Assembly: GCA_014843695.1 (NCBI GenBank)
Contig: CM026386.1
Coordinates: 83,319,697 to 83,383,696 of the forward strand
Direction of reading: 5' to 3'
From: Archivesica marissinica
Taxonomy: Eukaryota > Mollusca > Bivalvia > Venerida > Vesicomyidae
DNA length: 64,000 nt
Both the position numbers and the translations under genes were made by a program. The stretch's first letter is position 1; each line of letters starts with the position of its first letter. Under the pieces are notes generated by a model. That model made no database searches. It saw nothing but the letters and a program-made list of their open reading frames with translations, and had not been told where the DNA came from. Below are positions 21,201 to 33,200 of the stretch, in pieces.

Positions 21201-24200
21201 GAACGGTGTTGTCACAATCCAAACTAATAATAGTACAAGGCAATTACGTTATCTCTTACATAGAGGAATCATCGTTAGTAATATTAATACCAATAAATCT
21301 AGACACTTTGAATTTATCCTGTAGTGAATATTGAATATAATTCTTGTATGCATCAGAGCGCCAGTCTCCCATTAATTGAATAAGATTACCTGGAATATCT
21401 AACCTGAAGGCAAGGGTAGCCAGACCTCTACGAAAGGAATGAAGGGTAGAAAACTGAGAAGGTTCTAGTCCAATATCAACGATTACCGATCTCAACTTTG
21501 ATAAAAACATACTATACGAAACTGGTTTGCCGGAACTTAATATAAACAAGGGAGACAACTCTTTAGCTGGAACTTGCTTGATCATATGCTTGAAAGCGGA
21601 GACTGGGCACAAACAACAATCAGGAATAGCTGTTAAAGGAGTTCTTAGAACCCTCTCTCCCGACTGAATTGTTTTAGTCCATCTCATGGACACTATCAAG
21701 TCCTTCCCTGAGAATTCGATATCCTTTCTTAACAAGAATTTAGGATTCAACAAATCCTTGCTAGAGGTCGGTACCAGATTTGATTTTCTTGCCATGAGAA
21801 AGAATGCAAATAAAAACAAACACCTGAAAGTAGTATCGTCTTTGTTGGAGACATTCATCACTAAAAATATTTGTCGAAGAATATCAGGAGTTATGGGCTC
21901 TGCTCGTTTTACCATATGTAATTTTAGCTTTGATATCCCTTTAATTGTTAGATTAACCATAAATGTGTTTATCTGATCAATATTAAATCCCATTAACAAG
22001 TGTAGGATCCTTAAAACCACTTATATAATTCCTGATGGACTCTGTAGATTTGAAGGTTCTACCAAGAAATTGGGCATATAACTGTAGTGTCAGTGTCGAC
22101 ACGGGTAAGAAACCCAATCTAAAGTATGTGCAAAATAATAAAAAAGATTCCCACTGTATTTTGAGATTTGTTCTCGAGCTCACTGCATAAGCTCGTCTGT
22201 TAGAATCCCTCATATCCCTCTTCAAAACACTCAACTGATTCTCTGAAAATACATAACGTTAAAAACCCACATAGACTAACTGAAGTCTATACTAACACAT
22301 GGCCACAATTACTGAATATGTTCAACACAACTAAACAAGTCTACAGCGACTATTAAAAGTATATACGAATACACCCCCTGATCCATTACCATTGTATTGC
22401 TATGTTTATCCTTGTACTCGTTACTACCAATCGTTAGACAACACAAAATCTGCTTCATTGACAATCCACTCTGTTAAATTAAAACCCTTGGTCAAACTAC
22501 GGAAATTCAACTCATGCTTTTCCCCTGCATGCCATCTAGATAAATGATTGGCTATGCGATTCTCTTCAGATGACAAATGCTGGGCCCTAATTTCAAACTC
22601 ATTGATAGCTGCATAATAGCTAATTTCCCTGAGACAACTCTGCAACCATGGACATCTAGCTTTACCCGTGTTCAGTGTGACACAAACAGATTGATTATCA
22701 CATAACACGACTATCTTCATATGTTGCAAATGCTGGCCCCATAAATGAAGACATAAAACTAAAGACAGCATTTCTAGAGCTCCAATATGTAACCTTTGTC
22801 TTAAAATGTGTTCGGGAAAGCGAGAATGAAAGAAGTGTCCATTCCAAAATCCACCGCAAGCTTCCAAGCAAGCATCAGAAGAAAAAATTGCATCAGGTGA
22901 TGACCAATTTCCAAGTGACATAAGTGAAATGCCGTTATACTTTGGTAAAAATGTATTCCACCACAAAATGTCCCTCCGTACCTGTATCGGGATATCATGT
23001 CTATCCTGTTTTTCTAACATATACAACTCCCTAAGCCAATTCAACAGACGACTAATAAACACTAATAAACACTCTACTGGAGTTTACACAAGCTCCAATA
23101 AAATTCAATTTCCCTAACAGTGCTTGTACTTCTCTCAAGGTAGCTTGATCCTTATTCAACCATGTTTTTAGTAGAAATCGAATTTCCTTCATTCTATCAG
23201 GAGTGATTTCCATTGACATTTGTAATGTATTAAATAATACACCCAAAAAGGACATTATGGTAGAAGGGGGGCAACTCTTATTTACTGACTCCTCAATACC
23301 ACACTTTTCTAAGACACTACCTAATATACAGTATGCGGTTGTTGCCAGGTCTGGCTTCTCGACCCCTGCAAAATCATCCAAGTAATTAAGGATAGCAATT
23401 CCTAGATTGTACATGATAAAAGCCACTGCATTAGTAACCCGTTGACAAATGGCAGCAGCACTACGCAATCCCATAGACAAAACTGTATCACAAAAGATAT
23501 GTTTTTGCCATACATAAGCAACTAAATTATACTGAGATGGACAAATATTTATTTGTCTATATGCACGACACAAATCTTTCTTGAACAGTAAACAACCTTG
23601 CCCTTTCGCCAGTATAAGATTGACAAAATCATCCACTTTTGGAAACAACAAATCCACACACTCGCCCAGATAATTGTCCTTGTCTATAAAATTATTAACT
23701 GCATTCACAGTGGAACTACTTAGATCTAAAATAACTCTACGATCTGTACAGCTTTTTTAGGCACCGAATTTAATGGAGATATGAGTAAGTTATGTGTAAA
23801 TGGGTTGTTCTTGAAGGGACCAATAATCGCACCACAGTTCATTTCTTTGACTAGATAATTTCCTATTTCTACTGGATAATCTGTAGCACCTTTATAATTT
23901 TTATACTTCCAGATTTCCTTAACAGGTAACATAGTATCTTCATTACCCGTAAAGCCCAATGGAAAACCAAATTCTATCAAATCACAAACTAAACTATCAT
24001 TGCAATCAAATAACTGCAACAAGGAACGCAAATATTCTGTATTAATTTTTTCATTCACTCTGATGCGACAGCTTTCAAAATTGTATTTCCCGGATCTTTT
24101 GACCTGTTCATGCAAACTAATTTTGTCTTCAACTAACGAAAAGGAGGGGCACCCTTTTATGTTGGAACACGTCCGACAGGAAATATGGTGATATGTGGAC

Positions 24201-27200
24201 AATCTTGAATATGAGCTGACGCTATACTGTCCTTTTTAAAACAAAATGATGGGATGAAGGTATCTTCTATTTTGTGCTCCTTTGACCATTTGTTCATTAA
24301 TGATCTATGTCATGCCAACGTGTGCGAGCAAGCCGTGGAGCTTTCCGGGTGTGCCAGTTTAACTTTGTCTTTCTGCCAGCAGGTTGCACAGATATGTTGT
24401 GCAAACTTACGATTACCTCTAATAACAGTGGTGTGACTAAATTTATGATCACACCTGTTCCTTTGATATAAGGAGCAAAACCAAATGTGGGAATCTGCAT
24501 CACCTTCCGGAGCCAGTTTGTTAAAGGTATTATAGGATGTGACCCCCGAGGTTCTCTTATAGGGCTTGGCACTCTGATACATAGAAGATCTTCCAGCTGA
24601 CCTATTTAACAGCACAAATTCAAGATATGTGAAGTCATCTGACCAGTCTTTTTCACCCAGTTCAATTTCTCTGAGCACGGCTGCATAATATGATTTTAAG
24701 CTTTTGAAATCATGCGATGTATTTAGGTACATAATTCTTTTTAATAAGGCAATACGGCCTGTATGTTCTATCGATTTAATTTTTGTGTTTGAGATTGTTT
24801 CTAGTTCCCCCGCTACAAATAAATTTAGATCTAAACTTTCAAAGGAAACGTGTTGACTGACAAATTCATATCGTAATTGGGAATGGGGGTAGTTTTGTCT
24901 ATGTTTTACTTTGTCTGATGACTTTCTACAAATACCTGATTTTTTCTTGGAATGAATTTGTGTTAAAATAATATCAAAATATTCGACAGATGACAACAAA
25001 ATTCATTCGAGTGGCGCGAAATCTCGTACACGAAACTATAAGGGTGCAAGGAACCAAGGAAAACAGTCATCTCTAAATATTATCCAATGACTGAATGACA
25101 CCAATATGACTGTTGCCTGACTGTAAAGATTAAGGTGCTAACGACTTAACATGAGCAGCGCTTCAGTCTTAATTAAATATTTTAATGGAACTAAAATCTA
25201 CCCATGGTTCAATATATTAATTTGAAATTATAGATTATGTTATTCTGCTACATTATCTGAACAAAAATGATCATATCGTTCACCTGTGAGACGGAGGTGT
25301 GTGCACGTCGTAAGAGACATGGAAGGACACACTAGATATTAGTTTCTCGGCATACAGATTGTGTTTCAGCTTTTACATTACTATTAGTATTATTATTCCA
25401 ATGTGCAGTTCTCACTTATAGTGCTATCTTTTGATTGCATTTGATTGTATATATGTTGAGGGCCTCATGGTAGATTAACTTTTGTTAAATGAGTACTCTC
25501 GTTAAATAAAGTCATTATTATTATTATTATTATTATTGGGTGACTTTTCACATTGTTCGGATTTTGCGTTGTGTCATTATTTTGTGAATTTTGATGTACA
25601 TGTTGATTTATTCTTGGTCCAAACGTGAACAAAATCCATTCACAAATAATGCAATAATACCGAATTATATAAGTGTCGGGTTACAAGTGGCCCTAAGTGT
25701 ATATTGATACTAAACATGTGGTTAAGAAAAAGCAATGGCAAAATGTGCATTGTTCAACGCATATCATTGACAGTAAGTTATCCCTTATGTATAAAATTCA
25801 TAATGAGCTGGTTGCTATCCCCACTGAAAATTACCTAGTTCCTCACTCCCGTCCTGCATGCCACTGCCATTCCATAAGCTATATGTTAATTACAGCTATT
25901 ACAGACTACTACAAGTTTTCCAAGAACAATCTATCATTGGAACATTGCGAGACACAATCACTATAGATGATGATGATGGAACCAACTCACCCACTGACAT
26001 TGTCCATCTCCCTACCATAGAGCAATTAAATACGGCAGTTTGCTGTATTGATCATGCCAGCCCCTAGTTGTTCTGCCCACCTGCTTTTAAACTCTTAACC
26101 CAACTTATTTTTTATTACTTTCTTATATTTATGCTTTTAACTACTCATATTTTAAACTTCTTTGCGGTTTTTGGCGCCCAACATGTCTACATCCCCGCGA
26201 GGAAGATAGATAGATAACACTGGCATTTCTGTCAGGAAGCCAAACAACATTTCTTTCTAAGCTGTTACTGCTAAGATAAATGGATTTTAATGCACTGAAT
26301 TAATTTTGGTGGCCATCTTGAAAATCAATTATTTTCTTCTCCCAAGCTTCACCATCAATTTTTACGACACTTGGTAAGGAGCATGGTGTTTGATCAAAAT
26401 TAGTTAAAATCAGAATCCAAAATGGCCACCCAGATTATTGTCTGAAACCATGTAGATGTAGCATAAAGTAATAATAATGTATAAGTTTGTGCTATCATTT
26501 TTTTCCCTATCTTTTTCTCGTGCCGCGGAGGACACAATTTATTTGCATAATGTTTAATAAGACATATCTATCTTCCTCTAATGTCAAACCCCCTCGCGGG
26601 GATGTAGACATGTTGCGTGTCAAAAATCGCAAAGAAATTAAAAGTATGAGTAGTTAAAAGCATAAATATAATGTATAGAAATATAAAAATTAATAATATA
26701 TCTTCCTTTAAAGTCGAACCCCTTGCGGGGATGTAGACATGTAAATATATAATAATGTGAAATATATAGAGACAAAATAATTTGTAACACCATCATGTAA
26801 ATGTTTCAATATTACAATATGATTCTTAGCGTGTAGATTTTAATTTACACATCTCCCACCTTTACACTATGTTCAATCTGGTAATACATGTGCAAATATT
26901 TCAATTTTGAAATTTTTTGACAATGACGATCTTTTAATTTGGTGATTTGTGTTTGTCTTAAGCTATCTGATTTTGCTTCTTATTTTATGTTTTCAATTTG
27001 ATGTATTCTCTGATGTAGGGCAAATTAGTTTACAATGTATATTTTCATATTAATCTTCCTGTGCTGTTCTGCATAGCTACATTTAATCCCTTAGCTGTTA
27101 TACTTGTTAGGATCATCAATATGTGTCTAGGAATTTACTAGGAAAATTAGCTAATGTTATTTATAAATGTAATCCGGCATTAAATAAAATTTCTTGTTTT

Positions 27201-30200
27201 TTTTTTATATGTTTCATGGGCCATTTCTGTTGTCTCTAGTTATCTGTTGTCTAAAATGTTGTATTCAAAAAATAAATGAACTGTAACTTTCATCTTCTAC
27301 GATTTCAGTCTGGGGGGACGACGGTTCCACTAGAGGGAAACACAGTACGATTTATAGACAATTTCAGCATTGGAACAAGAGCATCTGCCTCTACCGAGTA
27401 TCCTTTACTTGAATTATCATTCCAGAGCATCTCAGCTGTATGTATGTATAACATGAAGTGCCTACCTTCAATGTATGTATAACATGAAGTGCCTACCTTC
27501 AATGTATGTATAACATGAAGTGCCTACCTTCAATGTATGTATAACATGAAGTGCCTACCTTCAATGTATGTATAACATGAAGTGCCTACCTTCAATGTAT
27601 GTATAACATGAAGTGTCTACCTTCAATGTATGTATGTATAACATGAAGTGCCTACCTTCAATGTATGTATAACATGAAGTGTCTACCTTCAATGTATGTA
27701 TAACATGAAGTGTCTACCTTCAATGTATGTATAACATGAAGTGCCTACCTTCAATGTATGTACAACATGAAGTGCCTGCCTTCAATGTATGTATAACATG
27801 AAGTGCCTACCTTCAATGTATGTATAGCATGAAGTGCCTACCTTCAATGTATGTATAACATGAAGTGCCTACCTTCAATGTATGTATAACATGAAGTGTC
27901 TACCTTCAATGTATGTATAACATGAAGTGCCTACCTTCAATGTATGTACAACATGAAGTGCCTACCTTCAATGTATGTATGTATAACTACCTTCAATGTA
28001 TGTATAACATGAAGTGCCTACCTTCAATGTATGTATAACATGAAGTGTCTACCTTCAATGTATGTACAACATGAAGTGCCTACCTTCAATGTATGTACAA
28101 CATGAAGTGCCTACCTTCAATGTATGTATGTATAACATGAAGTGTCTACCTTCAATGTATGTATAACATGAAGTGCCTACCTTCAATGTATGTATAGCAT
28201 GAAGTGTCTGCCTTCAATGTATGTATAACATGAAGTGCCTACCTTCAATGTATGTATAGCATGAAGTGTCTGCCTTCAATGTATGTATGTATGTATAACT
28301 ACCTTCAATGTATGTATAACATGAAGTGCCTACCTTCAATGTATGTATAACATGAAGTGTCTACCTTCAATATATGTACAACATGAAGTGCCTACCTTCA
28401 ATGTATGTACAACATGAAGTGCCTACCTTCAATGTATGTATGTATAACATGAAGTGTCTACCTTCAATGTATGTATAGCATGAAGTGTCTGCCTTCAATG
28501 TATGTATGTATAACTACCTTCAATGTATGTATAACATGAAGTGCCTACCTTCAATGTATGTATAACATGAAGTGTCTACCTTCAATATATGTACAACATG
28601 AAGTGCCTACCTTCAATGTATGTACAACATGAAGTGCCTACCTTCAATGTATGTATGTATAACATGAAGTATCTACCTTCAATGTATGTATAACATGAAG
28701 TGCCTACCTTCAATGTATGTATAGCATGAAGTGTCTGCCTTCAATGTATGTATAACATGAAGTGCCTACCTTCAATGTATGTATAGCATGAAGTGTCTGC
28801 CTTCAATGTATGTATAGCATGAAGTGTCTGCCTTCAATGTATGTATAGCATGAAGTGTCTGCCTTCAATGTATGTATAGCATGAAGTGTCTGCCTTCAAT
28901 GTATGTATAGCATGAAGTGTCTGCCTTCAATGTATGTATAGCATGAAGTGTCTGCCTTCAATGTATGTATAGCATGAAGTGTCTGCCTTCAATGTATGTA
29001 TAGCATGAAGTGTCTGCCTTCAATGCCTGCATGTCCGCCCATCCACCCTTCCACTTGCCTGCCTGTCTATCTGGCAGGTGTGAGATCCAAACAAGCATGA
29101 GATCATAGCATAGAAGAAAGTATGACATCACATCAAGCAGGTGCGAGAGCCAAGGAGATATGAGAACCAGTCAGGTATGACATGCAAGCAGGTATCCCAT
29201 ATCCCATCAGAGATCCCAGCTTGTGTGACATGCAAGCAGGTATCCCATATCCCATCAGATGTGAGATACAGTCAGGTGTGACATGCAAGCAGGTATCCCA
29301 TATCTCATCAGATGTGAGAACCAGTCAGGTGTGACATGTAAGCAGGTATCCCATAGCCCATCAGAGATCCCAGCTTGTGTGACATGCAAGCAGGTATCCC
29401 ATATCCCATCAGATGTGAGAACCAGTCAGGTGTGACATGCAAGCAGGTATCCCATATCCCATCAAAGATCCCAGCTTGTGTGACATGCAAGCAGGTATCC
29501 CATATCCCATCAGAGATCCCAGCTTGTGTGACATGCAAGAAGGTATCCCATATCCCATCAGAGATCCCAGCTTGTGTGACATGCAAGCAGGTATCCCATA
29601 TCCCATCAGAGATCCCAGCTTGTGTGACATGCAATCAGGTATCCCATATCCCATCAGAGATCCCAGCTTGTGTGACATGCAAGCAGGTATCCCATATCCC
29701 ATCAGAGATCCCAGCTTGTGTGACATGCAAGAAGGTATCCCATATCTCATCAGAGATCCCAGCTTGTGTGACATGCAAGAAAGTATCCCATCAGAGATCC
29801 CAGCTTGTGTGACATGCAAGAAGGTATGCATCAAATTTTGAATCTTAAATTGTTATTTCGCCTTTACCCAATATACATTTTGTTTTAGATAGAAACATTA
29901 AATTATCTTTAACAGTAACCAACAGATATTTTCTAGAGAACGGTTATGCTGTGATATTCCTACACCGACATCGATCTCTACAGCCATACTCCCGCCACCT
30001 TCCACAGGCTCAGCTGTTGAACATCCTGGAGGTGAAAACGGGAGAAGATGACCAACAGCTATGTGGTAATTTAACCCTTTCCACACTAGCGGCAGATAAA
30101 ATCACTTTTGCAAACAGCATAGAGCCAGATCAGATGTCACAGAAATGTGGCACTTGTTTGAATTTTTTCCTATGGAGAATCCTGATGTATACCGCCATGT

Positions 30201-33200
30201 TAGATTGTATACACATTTCTTGTAATCAACCATTTTTGCTGAGCAGTTCAATGACACTGTTGCTCTCATGTAACCTAGTGTCTGTTTTATCCTGAGTAGT
30301 ATGGGAATGTAGTTCGCTTTAAACGGTTGTCCGATTAGCGCAGTGGTTAACGTGCTCGCTTCTCACCAATGCAACCTGGGTTTGATCCTCAGACTGGGAA
30401 GTATGTGAGAAGGTACGGTGGTTGCCAGATCGGACAGGTGGGTTTTCTCTGTGTACTCCGGTTTCCTCCCACACGAATGACCACATATACGCTTTCATCC
30501 GCGCCAACGAGAGTGATTAATATAAGTTGTTAGAACTTGCTTCGCAATCGTTGTAAAACAAATAATGTTCAAAAAGTTTGCTTTAACCTTCTCACTTAAT
30601 GAGATTTGTAACCACTGTCCCTAACAAAGCGCCTCCCAATCATACTCGGATTTTGAGTATTGGGACGTATCACATAGATATTAGATTGTATGCATATTTT
30701 CTGTCTTCAGTGCGAAGTGAGCATACAACAAAGATGCTCAACCTCATTCAGAAGTACCAGTCTGTATGCAATGAAGGGAGATTACTTCAGATAGAGTTCA
30801 CGACCCTGGTCGATTACCTGCACCTGCTCAGAGCCTCATCACGCATTATGTCCAGTCTCGGGAAGAAGGCCTTTCTTTACCTAGCTGCTGCTGTATCAGA
30901 CTTCTACATTCCCAAAAATAAAATGGTAATACAGTGAAACTCGTGTTAGCGATTTGTTCTATTAACCTTTCACTCCGCAGCGGAAGAGGCCAATTCATCA
31001 TTCTATTGGCAGCTATATGTGGGAAGCTTTGCTGGTTGTGTATGGCAGGGAAGCTTTGATGGTTGTGTATGGCTGGGAAGCTTTGATGGTTGTATATGGC
31101 TGGGAAGCGTTGATGGTTGTATATGGCTGGGAAGCTTTGATGGTTGTGTATGGCAGGGAAGCGTTGATGGTTGTATATGGCTGGGAAGCTTTGATGGTTT
31201 TGTATGGCTGGGAAGCTTTGATGGTTTTGTATGGCAGGGAAGCTTTGCTTGTGTTGTATGGCAGGGAAGCTTTGATGGTGGTATATGGCAGGGAAGCTAT
31301 GATGGTTGTATATGGCAGGGAAGCTTTGCTTGTGTTGTATGGCAGGGAAGCTTTGATGGTTTTGTGTGGCTGGGAAGCTTTGATGGTTGTATATGGCTGG
31401 GAAGCTTTGCTTGTGTTGTATAGCAGGGAAGCTTTGATGGTTTTGTATGGCTGGGAAGCTATGATGGTTTTGTATATGGCTGGGAAGCTTTGATGGTTGT
31501 GTATGGCTGGGAAGCTTTGATGGTTGTATATGGCAGGGAAGCTTTGATGGTTGTATATGTAAGGGAAGCTATGATGGTTGTATATGGCTGGGAAGCTTTG
31601 CTTGTGTTGTATGGCAGGGAAGCTTTGATGGTTTTGTATGGCTGGGAAGCTATGATGGTTTTGTATATGGCTGGGAAGCTTTGATGGTTGTGTATGGCTG
31701 GGAAGCTTTGATGGTTGTATATGGCAGGGAAGCTATGATGGTTGTATATGGCTGGGAAGCTTTGATGGTTGTGTATGGCTGGGAAGCTATGATGGTTGTA
31801 TATGGCTGGGAAGCTATGATGGTTGTGTATGGCAGGGAAGCTATGATGGTTGTGTATGGCAGGGAAGCTATGATGGTTGTGTATGGCAGGGAAGCTTTGC
31901 TTGTGTTGTATGGCAGGGAAGCTATGATGGTTTTGTGTGGCTGGGAAGCTTTGCTTGTGTTGTATGGCAGGGAAGCTATGATGGTTTTGTATGGCTGGGA
32001 AGCTTTGCTTGTGTTGTATGGCTGGGAAGCTTTGATGGTTGTGTATGGCTGGGAAGCTATGATGGTGGTATATGGCAGGGAAGCTATGATGGTTGTGTAT
32101 GGCAGGGAAGCTATGATGGTTGTATATGGCAGGGAAGCTTTGATGGTTGTGTATGGCTGGGAAGCTATGATGGTTTTGTATGGCTGGGAAGCTTTGCTTG
32201 TGTTGTATGGCAGGGAAGCTTTGATGGTTGTATATGGCAGGGAAGCTTTGCTTGTGTTGTATGGCAGGGAAGCTTTGATGGTTTTGTGTGGCTGGGAAGC
32301 TTTGATGGTTGTGTATGGCTGGGAAGCTATGATGGTTTTGTATGGCTGGGAAGCTTTGCTTGTGTTGTATGGCAGGGAAGCTATGATGGTTTTGGATGTC
32401 TGGGAAGCTTTGCTTGTGTTGTATGGCAGGGAAGCTATGATGGTTTTGTATGGCTGGGAAGCTTTGCTTGTGTTGTATGGCAGGGAAGCTATGATGGTTT
32501 TGGATGTCTGGGAAGCTTTGCTTGTGTTGTATGGCTGGGAAGCTTTGATGGTTGTGTATGGCTGGGAAGCTTTGATGGTTGTGTATGGCTGGGAAGCTTT
32601 GATGGTTTTGTATGGCTGGGAAGCTTTGATGGTTTTGTATATGGCTGGGAAGCTATGATTGTGTTGTATAATGTCTCTGATTGCTACTCTGTCTCCGTGG
32701 TTAAGACATCCACCTACTGAGCGGGAAGTCAGAGATTCGAACCTCATCAGGGATTCATTGTGATATGGTTGGTGAGCTGCCAGCTAGTTAAATAATGGTT
32801 ATTGCAGCACACGAACGTTACTTCACTATTTCTACGGTTTCAGATAAAGTCTCCAGCTTAATTGGAAGACAAACTTCCATTAGCATTTGAAATTGATTTG
32901 AGATTATGAAAGTTTATCACAAGTTTCACTGTATGTGCAGAAGTACTAACCAAATCGCATGAGTAACATTTTACCCTACATATGGAACTACTTTGAATTG
33001 ATAAATTTATGGTGGTCCCCTAATTATCTGGGGCAGCCCTTGTGGGAGTATATTAGTCATAGCTCATTATATTGTTTGGAGGATATTGCTCGATACAGAA
33101 GATTCCACAATTCCAGGGGCATCCATGGTTCCTGTACAAGCCCGATGTATAGCACCAATTCATGGGCCTATGTTTATAGTCCCATCCGGAATAGCATTAA

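Larger units (their letters stand above)
18749..25202 (-). mobile_element. DIRS/Ngaro-type tyrosine-recombinase retrotransposon with split direct repeats
   Basis: Order on the minus strand: A1 (25202-24972), gag-like ORF, RT, RNase H, tyrosine recombinase, duplicated short exons, SGNH hydrolase, B1 (19643-19520), A2 (19519-19289), spacer, B2 (18872-18749). A copies are both 231 bp and differ at about five positions; B copies are both 124 bp and look identical. A1-ORFs-B1-A2-B2 is the split direct repeat layout known for Ngaro elements, and an SGNH hydrolase ORF is also known from Ngaro. Such elements integrate through a circular DNA using the recombinase, without target duplication. The enzymatic frames carry a few lesions, so this copy is probably inactive. 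Confidence 0.88.
18511..25703. mobile_element. 7.2-kb element with perfect 34-bp terminal inverted repeats
   Basis: Positions 18511-18544 (TATACACTTAGGGCCACTTG...) and 25670-25703 are exact reverse complements over 34 bp, and similarity continues imperfectly for roughly 40 more bases inward. The ends can be read as a TA target duplication (tgTA and TAtt), as for Tc1/mariner-type transposons, but TA may simply belong to the TIR. No DDE transposase is visible. Almost the whole interior is the tyrosine-recombinase retroelement described separately, so this is probably a short non-autonomous element into which the retroelement inserted. Confidence 0.7.
18258..27308 (+). other. PPCS intron 1 (9.05 kb)
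   Basis: Donor GTAAATA at 18258, acceptor CGATTTCAG ending at 27308. Contents in order: SINE fragment (18356-18510), TIR element with nested tyrosine-recombinase retroelement (18511-25703), broken LINE 3' part (25704-26215), two inverted LINE 3' ends (26564-26745) and AT-rich unassigned DNA. Confidence 0.85.

Noticed and set aside
18511..25703. Endogenous retrovirus in PPCS intron 1
   Set aside because: No LTRs, protease, DDE integrase or envelope; a tyrosine recombinase, split direct repeats and SGNH hydrolase identify a DIRS/Ngaro-type element.
29308..29841. Overlapping ORFs on both strands in the 48-bp repeat
   Set aside because: Repeat unit divisible by three and free of stops on both strands; lies in PPCS intron 2.
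31017..32747. Long ORFs on both strands of the 27-bp array
   Set aside because: Unit divisible by three without stops; intronic position in PPCS is fixed by flanking exons.
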